From Propionibacteriaceae bacterium (GTDB lineage Bacteria; Actinomycetota; Actinomycetes; Propionibacteriales; Propionibacteriaceae), in assembly GCA_031255975.1 (NCBI GenBank), contig JAIRRM010000189.1:1-14443 (forward strand): a stretch of 14,443 bases of DNA, written 5' to 3'. The first letter of the stretch is position 1. The number at the start of each line of letters is the position of its first letter. The notes beneath the pieces are model-generated. The model searched no databases and was not told the DNA's origin. It was given only the letters and a program-made list of their open reading frames with translations. Position numbers and translations under genes: made by a program. Of the stretch, positions 6,720-14,268 are shown one piece after another.

Positions 6720-7199
6720 ATGGTGGAAACGGGTGTCACAGCCGACCTTAACTCGGCGCTGGCCGCTTTCGAAGCGCGGTTTCGCGCCTATCTCGACGAA
6801 ATCGCGGCCCTCAAGGAACGCACCGCCAACATCCGACGGGCTGCGACGCTATGGTCACAGCGCCGTCCTTTCGCCGACGACCCCATCCACGCGGCGGCCT
6901 TGTCCGAGCTGAGGTCGCTGGCTGACGCCGTGTCGCTGGCCCTGCGAGCGCACCCATCGGATAGGGAACCGTTGGCACAGGCCGTAGCGCTCGTCTTGGC
7001 CGAGAAAGACCTGGGGCAGGCAGAGTACTGGCCGCTCGTGTCATTGGAGGGATTGGTCGAGCCGTGGTTGGCCAATCTGGAACCAGCACGCCTTGGCGAA
7101 CTGCATCGAAATTACGCGAAGGCCAATCCCAAATCGAGATGCCTGCCGAACCAACGCCGGATACACAAAGAGTTCGAGCGGATTCTTAAGGCCCGTTGA
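6720..7199 (+). CDS. Hypothetical 159-residue helical protein
   Basis: I do not recognise this protein. The start is well supported: AAGGAGG (6708-6714) sits 5 nt before the ATG, the strongest ribosome-binding site in the window. The product is soluble, with no signal peptide or membrane segment, and mostly helical: a charged N-terminal segment (about 10-45, with FEARFRAYLDEIAALKER), a middle helix pair (58-95) and a basic C-terminus (130-159, with KANPKSRCLPNQRRIHKEFE). A single cysteine (C141) argues against a zinc site. It is divergent from mglB and its 3' end overlaps that of the lacI-type gene by 14 bp. The mgl operators lie upstream, so it could share sugar regulation, but no promoter is clear. 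It may be cargo of the sugar cassette. Confidence 0.75.
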   Translation: MVETGVTADLNSALAAFEARFRAYLDEIAALKERTANIRRAATLWSQRRPFADDPIHAAALSELRSLADAVSLALRAHPSDREPLAQAVALVLAEKDLGQAEYWPLVSLEGLVEPWLANLEPARLGELHRNYAKANPKSRCLPNQRRIHKEFERILKAR

Positions 7200-8226
7200 A
7201 CGACACCGGCCCGCTGCGCGGCGCGGCGGTGCTGGAACGCAGCATTAAGCGCGTGGGCACCAGGCCCGACGCTACGGGTTCGCCCTCGATTGACGCGGCC
7301 AGCATCTCCAGGCATTGAGAGCCCAGCGCATCGAAATCCTGCCGCACCGTCGTCAACGGAGGTATGGACTGATCCACACCGGGGAAATCGTCGAAACCCA
7401 CCACCGAGATGTCTCGCGGCACCGAAACACCCGCCTCATGGAAACCCCGCATCAATCCGAGGGCCACCAGATCGTTGGCAGCGAGCACCGCGGTGGGCAA
7501 CTCCGCAGCGGACAGCAGCGTTTGAGCCGCCGCGTAACCGCTGGCAGCCCCCCAGTCGCCCTGCACCCGGAGCCCACACGGTAGCCCATGCTGTGCGAGT
7601 GTTTCACGCCAGGCTTCTTCACGCGCCGTCGCATGTACGTGGCCACACGGCCCGGCCACATGGGCGATATTGCGATGTCCCGACTCCAGCAGTAGGGCCA
7701 TCAACTGACGTATCCCCATGCCCTGATCCACGTCAACCGACAGCGTGTCAGCAGGAACCGGAGCCGTGGTCACCAGCACCCTGGGCAACTCCCCGACGGC
7801 TTGCAGCACCATGGAAACGGCGGAACTGGTGGGCGCGATGGCGACAATACCCTCGGCCCCCTGCCCCACCATGCGCAACACGTCATCGGCCATCTCGGCC
7901 TCGGTCTCCCGGGCCAACCCGGCGACACTCACCCAGTAGCCCAGTTCCCGCGCCGCGCCCTCGATGCCGAACAGCGATTCGGAGGGGCCGTAAAGATGCG
8001 CGTTGACGACTATGACCCCGATGATCCGCGACCGCCCGGTGGCAAGAGTGCGGGCGGCGGTGTTGCGGCGATAGCCGAGACTGGCCACGGCGGTCTGCAC
8101 CCGCTGCCGGGTGGCGTTGCTCACCGCCGGACTGTTGTTCAGTACCCGCGACACCGTTTGGTGGGAAACCCCGGCAACGACAGCCACATCAGCCAGCGTC
8201 GGGGCGGCTTGACGCGCTTCGCTCAT
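7186..8226 (-). CDS. LacI/GalR-family transcriptional regulator, probable repressor of mgl
   Basis: This 346-residue DNA-binding protein has an N-terminal helix-turn-helix, TLADVAVVAGVSHQTVSRVL (10-29), with Q23 and R27 at positions that contact the operator in LacI. A hinge with RTLATGRS leads into a periplasmic-binding-protein-like effector domain (VLAANDLVALGLMRGF and DISVVGFDDFPGVDQSIPPL). LacI family members are about 330-350 residues. The start at 8226 is chosen because AGGAAGAGG (8234-8242) lies 7 nt upstream; an ATG at 8247 has no such site. It is close to the mglBAC operon, and near-identical operators precede mglB and this gene, so it is probably an autoregulated repressor released by galactose, glucose or a derivative. 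The effector is inferred from context only. Confidence 0.92.
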   Translation of the reverse strand: MSEARQAAPTLADVAVVAGVSHQTVSRVLNNSPAVSNATRQRVQTAVASLGYRRNTAARTLATGRSRIIGVIVVNAHLYGPSESLFGIEGAARELGYWVSVAGLARETEAEMADDVLRMVGQGAEGIVAIAPTSSAVSMVLQAVGELPRVLVTTAPVPADTLSVDVDQGMGIRQLMALLLESGHRNIAHVAGPCGHVHATAREEAWRETLAQHGLPCGLRVQGDWGAASGYAAAQTLLSAAELPTAVLAANDLVALGLMRGFHEAGVSVPRDISVVGFDDFPGVDQSIPPLTTVRQDFDALGSQCLEMLAASIEGEPVASGLVPTRLMLRSSTAAPRSGPVSFNGP

Positions 8227-8298
8227 TCCGGTGCCTCTTCCTGCCACATCGTAGCCAAACGAACCGCGGGCAACGCTGCTCCCCTGGTCACGTAATCG

Positions 8299-8325
8299 CT
8301 GTTATCACAGATGTTAGCGGTAACA
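8299..8325 (-). promoter_or_regulatory. Operator upstream of the lacI-type gene
   Basis: TGTTAGCGGTAACA (8312-8325) is a 14-bp palindrome with one central mismatch, matching the mglB operator at all but two positions. Beside it CTGTTATCACAG (8299-8310) is a weaker palindrome, possibly a second degenerate site. Both lie about 75-100 bp before the start codon, consistent with autoregulation. I could not place a convincing -35/-10 pair, although TAACAT within the operator is identical to the predicted mglB -10. Confidence 0.6.
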
Positions 8326-8353
8326 CTCCCCGCAGGTGCCAGATATGGCGAAA

Positions 8354-9688
8354 CTAGAGGCGTGGCAAGTTCGTCCGTAGCTCCCATTCGGTGACCTGAC
8401 GGCGGTAGTCGTCATATTCGGCACGCTTGTTACGTAGGAAAAAGTCGAACACATGCTCACCCAGTGTGTTGGCGACCAGTTCAGAATCCTCCATGATGTT
8501 GATGGCCGAATCGAGGCTACGCGGCAACGCGGAGATGCCGAGCGAGCGGCGTTCGCGCTCTGTCAACTCCCACACGTTGTCCTCGGCTTCGGGCGGCAAC
8601 TTCAGCCCCTTCTCAATGCCGTCCAGTCCGGCGGCCAGGAACAGCGCATAGGAGAGGTAGGGGTTGGCGGCGGCGTCGATGCCGCGATACTCGATACGGG
8701 CACTGGAGGCTTTGTTCGGCTTCAACAGCGGCACCCGCACCAGCGCCGAGCGGTTGTTGCGCCCCCAGCAAACGTACGCCGGGGCTTCGTCGCCACCGGC
8801 GAGGCGCTTATACGAGTTCACCCACTGGTTCGTGATGGCGGTGATCTCGCCCGCGTGCGCCAACAGCCCCGCCATGAACTGTTTGCCGGTAGTGGACAGC
8901 CGTGCCTCGTCCGCCGCGTCGTAAAAAGCGTTGGAGTCGCCCTCAAAAAGGCTCATGTGGGTGTGCATACCAGAACCGGGGGAATCGGTGAACGGCTTGG
9001 GCATGAACGATGCATGGATGCCCTGCCCGGTTGCCGCCTCTTTCAGCACCACCCGGAACGTCATGATGTTGTCGGCCATGGAGAGCGCATCGGCATAGCG
9101 CAGGTCGATCTCGTGTTGGCCCGGGCCGCCCTCGTGATGGCTGAACTCCACCGAAATACCCATCTGCTCCAGTAGGGTGATGGCGTCGCGGCGGAAATTG
9201 GTGCCCTCGTCCAACGTGGTGTGGTCGAAGTAGCCGCCGGTGTCGAGTGGAATCGGTGGCCGCCCCGGCTCGATGGGACGGCGAAACAGGAAAAACTCGA
9301 TCTCGGGGTGGATGTAGAACGTAAACCCCATGTCGGCGGCGCGTTTCAGGGCGCGCTTCAACACGTTGCGGGGGTCGGCAGACGCTGGGGAGCCGTCGGG
9401 CAGGGTGATGTCGCAGAACATACGGGCCGTCTTGGCCTGGGTACGCCACGGCAGCAGTTGGAAACTGGACGGATCTGGGTGCGCGATCATATCCGACTCG
9501 TACACCCGCGCGTAGCCCTCGATCGCCGAACCGTCGAATCCGACGCCTTCCGCGAACGCGCCTTCCAACTCCGCCGGCGGAATGGCCACCGACTTCAGCG
9601 ACCCCAGCACGTCGGTGAACCAGAGGCGTACGAATCTGACATCGCGCTCATCAACGGCGCGGAGCACGAACTCGACCTGGCGATCCAT
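8354..9688 (-). CDS. glnA: Type I glutamine synthetase, GlnA2-like
   Basis: Glutamine synthetase condenses glutamate and ammonium with ATP as a cytoplasmic dodecamer. At 444 residues this is the short form; mycobacterial GlnA2 is 446. Visible motifs are FDGSAIEG (51-58), metal ligands E129 and E131 (HPEIEFFLF), HHEGGPGQHE with E186 and E193, GSGMHTHMSLF with H242, NSYKRLAGGDEAP with R295, WGRNNRSALVRVP, and RIEYRGIDAAANPYLSYA with E333 and R335. Where adenylylated enzymes have NLYDLPP, this one has GLKLPP (361-366) without tyrosine, so GlnE should not modify it. The ATG has no Shine-Dalgarno; CAGACT lies 6 nt upstream and may be a weak leaderless -10. It is divergent from the DUF2510 genes, and the lacI-type gene lies downstream. 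Confidence 0.95.
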   Translation of the reverse strand: MDRQVEFVLRAVDERDVRFVRLWFTDVLGSLKSVAIPPAELEGAFAEGVGFDGSAIEGYARVYESDMIAHPDPSSFQLLPWRTQAKTARMFCDITLPDGSPASADPRNVLKRALKRAADMGFTFYIHPEIEFFLFRRPIEPGRPPIPLDTGGYFDHTTLDEGTNFRRDAITLLEQMGISVEFSHHEGGPGQHEIDLRYADALSMADNIMTFRVVLKEAATGQGIHASFMPKPFTDSPGSGMHTHMSLFEGDSNAFYDAADEARLSTTGKQFMAGLLAHAGEITAITNQWVNSYKRLAGGDEAPAYVCWGRNNRSALVRVPLLKPNKASSARIEYRGIDAAANPYLSYALFLAAGLDGIEKGLKLPPEAEDNVWELTERERRSLGISALPRSLDSAINIMEDSELVANTLGEHVFDFFLRNKRAEYDDYRRQVTEWELRTNLPRL

Positions 9689-9854
9689 GGCACCAGTCTG
9701 CCAGCCCAGCCGGGTTCAAGTCATGCCACGTCCGGCATCGGCACAAGGTTGTAACTTGGGGTGGGGCAAAGCTATGGGCCACCACCACCATTCCCCCGGC
9801 TCGGCACCACCTCAATCCACCCACTCGTGGCCGTAATGCCACCCCGCCCACAGC

Positions 9855-9867
9855 TACAATCGGTTTC
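9855..9867 (+). promoter_or_regulatory. Predicted leaderless -10 element of the first DUF2510 gene
   Basis: TACAAT (9855-9860) fits the -10 consensus well and is followed by 7 nt and then the ATG. No Shine-Dalgarno sequence precedes the start. No convincing -35 is visible 16-19 bp upstream. Confidence 0.6.
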
Positions 9868-10767
9868 ATGGCGCTGAAAGGCTGGTACCCCGATCCCGGT
9901 GGGCAGACTGGGCGCTATCGCTATTGGGACGGCTCCGGTTGGTCGGCGGCCACCACCACCAATCCGAACTCTGCGCCGCCACCCAGCACCAAAGCCGCAG
10001 ACAACGATCAGCAGCGAAGCCGCGACCGCGGCTGGCTCTACGCGCTCATCGCGCTGTTGGTAATCACCCTGGGAGTAGTGGTATTCATCATGCTGCGAGG
10101 CGGTGTCAGCGACAGGCCACCGGCCGTCGAGGACAGCAACTCGGCCAAACCTACCGTGAGCGGCTGGGACGAAACCTCCGTCCCGTCCACCCCGCCTCCG
10201 GACCCAACCGATGGCGGCGGCGAATACATCTCCTGCCCTCAAACCAGCATGGCCGCCGACACCCGGCAACCGACCGGGCGTGTCGCCTCCGGAATGCTGT
10301 CGTTCCAGGCCAGCGGCGGCCACTGGAGCACCAGTACCGCGTATTTCGCCATGGCGTACGACGTACACGAACAGACACAGACCATACCGAATGAAAGCGG
10401 GTTCTATTCCGCAGCTTCCGTGGGGCGACTGGCCATAGCAGACGGTTATACCGACATCGCCGTCGCCGCGCAGCAGGTGATGATGTGCCACTCCACGTAC
10501 CGGCACTATGTTGATCGCCCCACCGACGTGCTCGTCGCCGGTGAAGCGATCCGCGTCTCCGGCCACCATGCCTGGCACATCCAGTGGCAGAACAATTACG
10601 ACCCCGAACTGCGCGGTTTTGACGGTGAGATCCTCGACGTGATCGTGGTCGATCTCGGCCCCGATGTGGATTACCTCGGGCTTTTCTTCTCTTGCCGTCC
10701 CATTGGCTACGAGGACTTCAGGCTCGACATCGAAGCGGTGATCGCCAGCTTGCGGGTGGACGAGTAA
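9868..10767 (+). CDS. DUF2510 single-pass membrane protein, paralogue A
   Basis: The 299-residue protein starts with a DUF2510 module (GWYPDPGGQ, then YRYWDGSGW; residues 5-25), a small tryptophan-rich motif common at the cytoplasmic end of actinobacterial membrane proteins. A Pro/Asn-rich linker and basic RSRDRG lead into one transmembrane helix (about 57-77). The basic stretch before it predicts N-in/C-out topology. Outside are an acidic segment, the motif [13 protein letters not shown], a Pro-rich spacer and a ~180-residue domain with C123, C207 and C276 and the sequence IVVDLGPDVDYLGL. I do not recognise that domain. It is 35% or so similar by eye to the next gene, with matching cysteines, so the two are tandem paralogues. 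Leaderless -10 upstream. Function unknown; envelope-related by topology. Confidence 0.85.
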   Translation: MALKGWYPDPGGQTGRYRYWDGSGWSAATTTNPNSAPPPSTKAADNDQQRSRDRGWLYALIALLVITLGVVVFIMLRGGVSDRPPAVEDSNSAKPTVSGWDETSVPSTPPPDPTDGGGEYISCPQTSMAADTRQPTGRVASGMLSFQASGGHWSTSTAYFAMAYDVHEQTQTIPNESGFYSAASVGRLAIADGYTDIAVAAQQVMMCHSTYRHYVDRPTDVLVAGEAIRVSGHHAWHIQWQNNYDPELRGFDGEILDVIVVDLGPDVDYLGLFFSCRPIGYEDFRLDIEAVIASLRVDE

Positions 10768-10896
10768 CGCTGGCCCTCCAGCCCCAGCCGGGTTCCAACG
10801 TCGGTTTACGGCCACGTTCTAACAACCGCGCTCTCAAACCGCCGCCCCAGACAGGCTTTGGGATCAGGGCATGAATACGCAAAGAGCAACTCCAAA

Positions 10897-10934
10897 CTGA
10901 CACCGAGAACCGAGCGAGCCATAGAATCAAACCC
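10897..10934 (+). promoter_or_regulatory. Predicted leaderless promoter of the second DUF2510 gene
   Basis: TAGAAT (10922-10927) lies 7 nt before the ATG, as at paralogue A. A possible -35, CTGACA (10897-10902), has five of six consensus bases but a long 19-bp spacer. Having its own -10 suggests paralogue B can be transcribed independently of A. Confidence 0.55.
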
Positions 10935-11843
10935 ATGGCGTTGAAAGGCTGGTACCCCGACCCAGGCGGCCAACCTGGGCGGTTCCGTTATTGGGATGGC
11001 TCCGGTTGGTCGGCGACAACGACCACCAACCCGCACTCAGCACCGCCCCCCACCCCAGCCACGAACCAAGGCAATGAGCGTCAGCGCAGCCGTGACCGAG
11101 GCTGGCTGTATGCGCTGATCGTGCTGGCGCTGGCCACCGTCGTAACGATGGTGTTTGTCATCACCCGTAGTGGCACGCCGAACCGCACCTCTGCCACCGA
11201 AGACACCAATTCGGCTAAACCCACTGTGAGCGGCTGGGACGAGACCTCCACCCCGACCCCTCCCCCAACACTCACCGCTCCCGGCGGAGGTGATCTGGTC
11301 TCCTGCCCGTTCACCAGAAACACCAGCAACACCACCCAACGCGGCAACACGTTACGCTCCGGCAATGTGGTGGTGGATCGAACGCCGGATTGGATCATGC
11401 GGGATATGTATTTGGAGTTCTCATACGACCGCCACTTCCAGACCTATATTCTCTATGAGTCGCAATTCCGGCAATGGATGGCCGACATCGGAGTGGCGTC
11501 GCTGGCCATCGAGGATGGCTTTGTAGACATTCGCACCTCCGCCGAGCAGGCGATGCAGTGCCTGGCGTCCAGCGAGTACTACGAGGGGTTCACCGGTCGC
11601 GTCGATCTGAAAAGCGAACAGATCGAGATTTCGGGACACCCAGCGTGGCACCTGCGCGCCGAAATCCTCGTTGACGACGTCTATTTCCCCAACGTCGAGG
11701 GAGATGTCACTGATATTGTCGTCATCGATTTGGGGCCAAGCTCCGATCATCTCGGTCTCTACACCGCCAGTTGCACCATCGGAGACGCATACACCTGCGA
11801 TGCCATCGACAAAGCGATAACAACCCTGCGGGTGGAAGACTGA
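10935..11843 (+). CDS. DUF2510 single-pass membrane protein, paralogue B
   Basis: This 302-residue protein has the same plan as its neighbour: DUF2510 module ([20 protein letters not shown], 5-24), linker, RSRDRG, transmembrane helix (about 58-78), [13 protein letters not shown] (93-105), Pro/Thr-rich spacer and a C-terminal outer domain with C124, C209 and C280 aligned to those of paralogue A plus an extra C288. Shared outer-domain marks are SCP, DGxxDI, the Gln-x-Met/Gln-Cys site, SGHxAWH and [13 protein letters not shown]. The N-terminal module and the 14-residue juxtamembrane segment are nearly identical between the two while the outer domains have diverged strongly. The fourth cysteine could allow a second disulfide. 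Leaderless -10 upstream. Function unknown; anything beyond a membrane-anchored outer domain would be guesswork. Confidence 0.85.
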   Translation: MALKGWYPDPGGQPGRFRYWDGSGWSATTTTNPHSAPPPTPATNQGNERQRSRDRGWLYALIVLALATVVTMVFVITRSGTPNRTSATEDTNSAKPTVSGWDETSTPTPPPTLTAPGGGDLVSCPFTRNTSNTTQRGNTLRSGNVVVDRTPDWIMRDMYLEFSYDRHFQTYILYESQFRQWMADIGVASLAIEDGFVDIRTSAEQAMQCLASSEYYEGFTGRVDLKSEQIEISGHPAWHLRAEILVDDVYFPNVEGDVTDIVVIDLGPSSDHLGLYTASCTIGDAYTCDAIDKAITTLRVED

Positions 11844-11849
11844 CACCAC

Positions 11850-11886
11850 GGGACACCGGGCGCGACACTGGGTAGACTCATCCCTC
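11850..11886 (+). promoter_or_regulatory. Predicted leaderless promoter of map
   Basis: TAGACT (11873-11878) lies 8 nt before the GTG start. GGGACA (11850-11855), four of six -35 bases, is 17 bp upstream of it. There is no Shine-Dalgarno sequence. Confidence 0.5.
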
Positions 11887-12762
11887 GTGAACCCGGTCGT
11901 ACCGTATCCGTTGTCCCCCGCCCGCCGCGTGCCGGGTCATATCCAGCGTCCGCCGTACGTCGGCGTCATGGCGCGCGAGGAATACTACGGCGACGACGTG
12001 CAACCTCCGGAGATCATCGAGAAAATGCGTATCGCCGGGCAGATCGCCGCCGACGCTATGGCCGCCGCAGCCGCCGCGATCGCACCTGGTGTCACCGCGG
12101 ACGCACTAGACGCCATCGCTCACGAATACATGTGCGACCATGGTGCCTACCCCGCGACGCTGCACTATCGTGGTTTCCCGAAATCCTGCTGTACCAGCGT
12201 GAACGAGGTCATCTGCCACGGCATCCCCGATCTTCGACCTTTAGAGGACGGCGACATCGTGAAGATCGACGTCACCGCCTACATTCACGGCGTACACGGC
12301 GACACCTGCGCCACGTACCACTGCGGCGAAGTAGCCGAGGAATCCCGGCTACTCATCGAACGCACCAAAGAGGCGATGGAACGCGGCATTCGCGCGGTGC
12401 GGCCAGGGCGGCAACTCAACGTGATCGGCAAGGTGATTGAGGCATACGCGGCCCGCTTCGGTTACGGCATCGTACGTGAATACACCGGACATGGGGTACA
12501 CACCGCGTTCCATTCGGGGCTGGTGATCCTGCATTACGACGAACCGATGCTCGACACCGTGATACGCCCTGGCATGACGTTCACCATCGAACCGATGCTC
12601 ACCCTGGGTAACTCCGCCACCGAACTGTGGGACGACGGCTGGACGGTGGTGACGCGCGATAAAAGCCGCTGCGCCCAGTTTGAGCAGACCTTGGTGGTTA
12701 CCGAACAGGGGGCGGAGGTGCTGACCGTTGGTAGTGCCGCGCCATCGGCTGCGGTGGCATGA
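11887..12762 (+). CDS. map: Methionine aminopeptidase, type 1c
   Basis: This 291-residue cytosolic metalloprotease removes the initiator methionine from new proteins. The pita-bread fold ligands are all visible: D128 (KIDVT), D139 (GDTC), H202 (GHGV), E235 (FTIEPM) and E266 (QFEQT), with H111 in CHGIP near the substrate. They lie three residues before their equivalents in M. tuberculosis MetAP1c. The N-terminus, [19 protein letters not shown] (8-26), is the proline-rich extension typical of type 1c enzymes, thought to contact the ribosome or partner proteins. This supports the GTG start at 11887 over the ATG at 11968, as does TAGACT 8 nt upstream. Its 3' end overlaps the convergent membrane-protein gene by 65 bp. 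Confidence 0.95.
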   Translation: MNPVVPYPLSPARRVPGHIQRPPYVGVMAREEYYGDDVQPPEIIEKMRIAGQIAADAMAAAAAAIAPGVTADALDAIAHEYMCDHGAYPATLHYRGFPKSCCTSVNEVICHGIPDLRPLEDGDIVKIDVTAYIHGVHGDTCATYHCGEVAEESRLLIERTKEAMERGIRAVRPGRQLNVIGKVIEAYAARFGYGIVREYTGHGVHTAFHSGLVILHYDEPMLDTVIRPGMTFTIEPMLTLGNSATELWDDGWTVVTRDKSRCAQFEQTLVVTEQGAEVLTVGSAAPSAAVA

Positions 12763-13393
12763 CGGGCATCCGGTAGGCCGGTGCCGGTGCCCGTGGTGGT
12801 CGCCGTCGTATTGGCGGTGTGCTCGGGAACTGACCGGCAAACTTGTTGTAGTCGATGATGGCGTCTCCGGCGACGCCCAACGCCCAGATGGACGTACCAA
12901 ACACCACCCAATCCAGCCCGAGATCGCTCGGTAGGTCAATGCCGTCCAGCATCGCTCCCGGGTTGAGGAACAGCAGCACTATCACCCCAAACGCCACCTG
13001 ACGACCCCGATTGCTACGTAGCGCGGACGGCACACCGTAGAGGCGGTGGCGGGCCTCCAAAACACTACAGATCGGTCTGATAACGGCGTAGTAGAACAGT
13101 CCGGACTGATTCAGCAGCCCGAATACGAAGAGCGTCCAGGGTTCGTCGAGATCTATGTATTCGGGGAACAGCATCGGTTTTATCAGCCACTGCAAGTACC
13201 ACGTCTGGATACGCAGCCCGGTGAAATCGTTCCCGTCAAAGGCGGCCATGACGACGACGACGATACACTGCACGCCAAACACACACAGAGTTATCAGCCA
13301 TGACAGCAGTTCGGAGTTGACCACTATGCCGACCAACTCAGCCGGTTTAAGTCTTCGTCCGTTTAGTTGCGGCTCGGGCCGCGGCTGCTGCAC
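12698..13393 (-). CDS. Hypothetical membrane protein with Pro/Arg-rich C-terminal tail
   Basis: This 231-residue protein is not recognised. Four hydrophobic helices are likely: about 28-52, 86-106, 133-152 and 160-180. Both ends appear cytoplasmic: the N-terminus is polar and basic, and the tail (188-231) is rich in Pro and Arg, with [12 protein letters not shown] and a final PPPP. Charged loop residues such as [15 protein letters not shown] (106-120) lie between helices 2 and 3. The start is a GTG at 13393 without Shine-Dalgarno; GACAAT lies 6 nt upstream and could be an imperfect leaderless -10. The last 21 codons and stop lie antisense to the map coding sequence, so the tail length should be treated with some caution. 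The frame and its membrane pattern support a real gene; function unknown. Confidence 0.75.
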   Translation of the reverse strand: MQQPRPEPQLNGRRLKPAELVGIVVNSELLSWLITLCVFGVQCIVVVVMAAFDGNDFTGLRIQTWYLQWLIKPMLFPEYIDLDEPWTLFVFGLLNQSGLFYYAVIRPICSVLEARHRLYGVPSALRSNRGRQVAFGVIVLLFLNPGAMLDGIDLPSDLGLDWVVFGTSIWALGVAGDAIIDYNKFAGQFPSTPPIRRRPPRAPAPAYRMPVMPPQPMARHYQRSAPPPPVR

Positions 13394-13501
13394 CGTCCCA
13401 TTGTCTCAGAACGCGGATCAACGCGGTGAAAACCGCACCCCGTCCAACCACCCGATACGCACCGCCGTCAGACGGGCCGGTTCAGCCGGAGTTCCGTCCG
13501 C

Positions 13502-13514
13502 TAGAATCACCTCC
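13502..13514 (+). promoter_or_regulatory. Predicted leaderless -10 element of the zinc-ribbon gene
   Basis: TAGAAT (13502-13507) is followed by 7 nt and the ATG at 13515. The hexamer is the same as before DUF2510 paralogue B. No clear -35 is seen. It decides the start, because the frame remains open far upstream over the divergent membrane-protein gene. Confidence 0.6.
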
Positions 13515-14255
13515 ATGCAGGCAGACCCGGCAGCCCAAGCTTTACTCCTTCAGATAGCCGACATCGACACACAGACCCGGCAGGCAACGACGCGCAAGCG
13601 AACGCTGCCGGAGCATGAACAGTTGGCCGACCTGAACCAGCGACGGCAGCAGCAGGGAGAACAACAGGTGGTGGTTCGTACCCGTGTCGAGGACGCCGAG
13701 ACCGCACTGGAACGGGTGGAAGCCGATTTGGCACCGGCGAAAGCCCGGCTCACCCGCAATGAACAGCGGTTGGACGACGGTTTGGTGAGCGATCCGCGCA
13801 GCATCAAAGCCACCCAGGATGAGATAGCCCACCTCAAAGAGCGCATCGACAATCTTGAGGAACAAGAACTCGAAATCATGCAGCGCATCGAAGACGAGAA
13901 TGCTCGATTGGCGGAACTGGTCGCGACACGCTCCGCCATTGAAGACGAGATGCGCACCCTGCTGGCCAGCCGGAACGCCACCGTCGCCGAGATTGATCAG
14001 GCGCTACAGACGTACGCCACCCAGCGCGCCGCGTTGGTGGCAAAGATGCCCACCGACCTGATGGCGCTGTATCACAAAATCGCGGAGCGGCTGGACACCG
14101 GCGCGGCTCTCCTGAAAGCCAGACGTTGCACCGGTTGCGGGCTGCTGCTGGACGCCTCCGCCATGGCGCGCATCGTGGCCGCCGTCCCAGCCGAGGTGGT
14201 GCGCTGCGAGGAGTGTGGGCGCATTCTGGTACGCACCGCCGAATCCGGGCTCTGA
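13515..14255 (+). CDS. Coiled-coil protein with C4 zinc ribbon (Rv2229c-like)
   Basis: The 246-residue cytoplasmic protein has a long charged coiled coil (about 8-175, heptad-like and rich in Glu, Arg, Leu and Gln) and a C-terminal C4 zinc ribbon: C205-x2-C208 (CTGCG) and C231-x2-C234 (CEECG). Within the coil, SDPRSIKATQDEIAHLKER (92-110) is a conserved family signature. M. tuberculosis Rv2229c is 245 residues with the same plan. Such proteins are thought to bind nucleic acid or act in RNA metabolism, but no reaction is established. Only four bases after its stop, including a possible GAGGA site overlapping the stop, begin the leader to the RNB ribonuclease start 13 nt downstream, so the two are probably co-transcribed. 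The leaderless -10 supports the ATG at 13515. Confidence 0.92.
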   Translation: MQADPAAQALLLQIADIDTQTRQATTRKRTLPEHEQLADLNQRRQQQGEQQVVVRTRVEDAETALERVEADLAPAKARLTRNEQRLDDGLVSDPRSIKATQDEIAHLKERIDNLEEQELEIMQRIEDENARLAELVATRSAIEDEMRTLLASRNATVAEIDQALQTYATQRAALVAKMPTDLMALYHKIAERLDTGAALLKARRCTGCGLLLDASAMARIVAAVPAEVVRCEECGRILVRTAESGL

Positions 14256-14268
14256 GGACAACCTGTCG

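Larger units (their letters stand above)
9701..11843 (+). repeat. Tandem gene duplication covering the DUF2510 genes and their upstream DNA
   Basis: Besides the coding similarity, upstream DNA is shared: CCAGCCCAGCCGGGTTC (9701-9717) recurs as CCAGCCCCAGCCGGGTTCC (10780-10798), 167 and 155 bp before the respective start codons. The duplicated unit of about 1.1 kb therefore includes the intergenic region, beginning close to the glnA start. The rest of the intergenic sequence has diverged, so the event is not recent. Confidence 0.6.

Noticed and set aside
9582..9836. Small plus-strand frame with a run of histidines (MGHHHHS)
   Set aside because: Mostly antisense to the 5' end of glnA, no ribosome-binding site; the histidine run arises from a CAC/CAT repeat in the intergenic DNA.
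9689..9854. ATGCC/GGCAT inverted repeat (9723-9738) as a nitrogen-control operator for glnA
   Set aside because: A 5-bp stem with a 6-nt gap fits no nitrogen-regulator consensus I can name; chance is likely.
9772..10815. Open frame of 347 codons on the minus strand opposite DUF2510 paralogue A
   Set aside because: Low-complexity Gly/Arg/Val-rich antisense product; the plus-strand gene has a -10, a domain and a paralogue.
13155..13514. Upstream extension of the zinc-ribbon gene to an ATG at 13155
   Set aside because: The extension is antisense to the divergent membrane-protein gene, and the ATG at 13515 gives the usual family length and a 7-nt leaderless -10.
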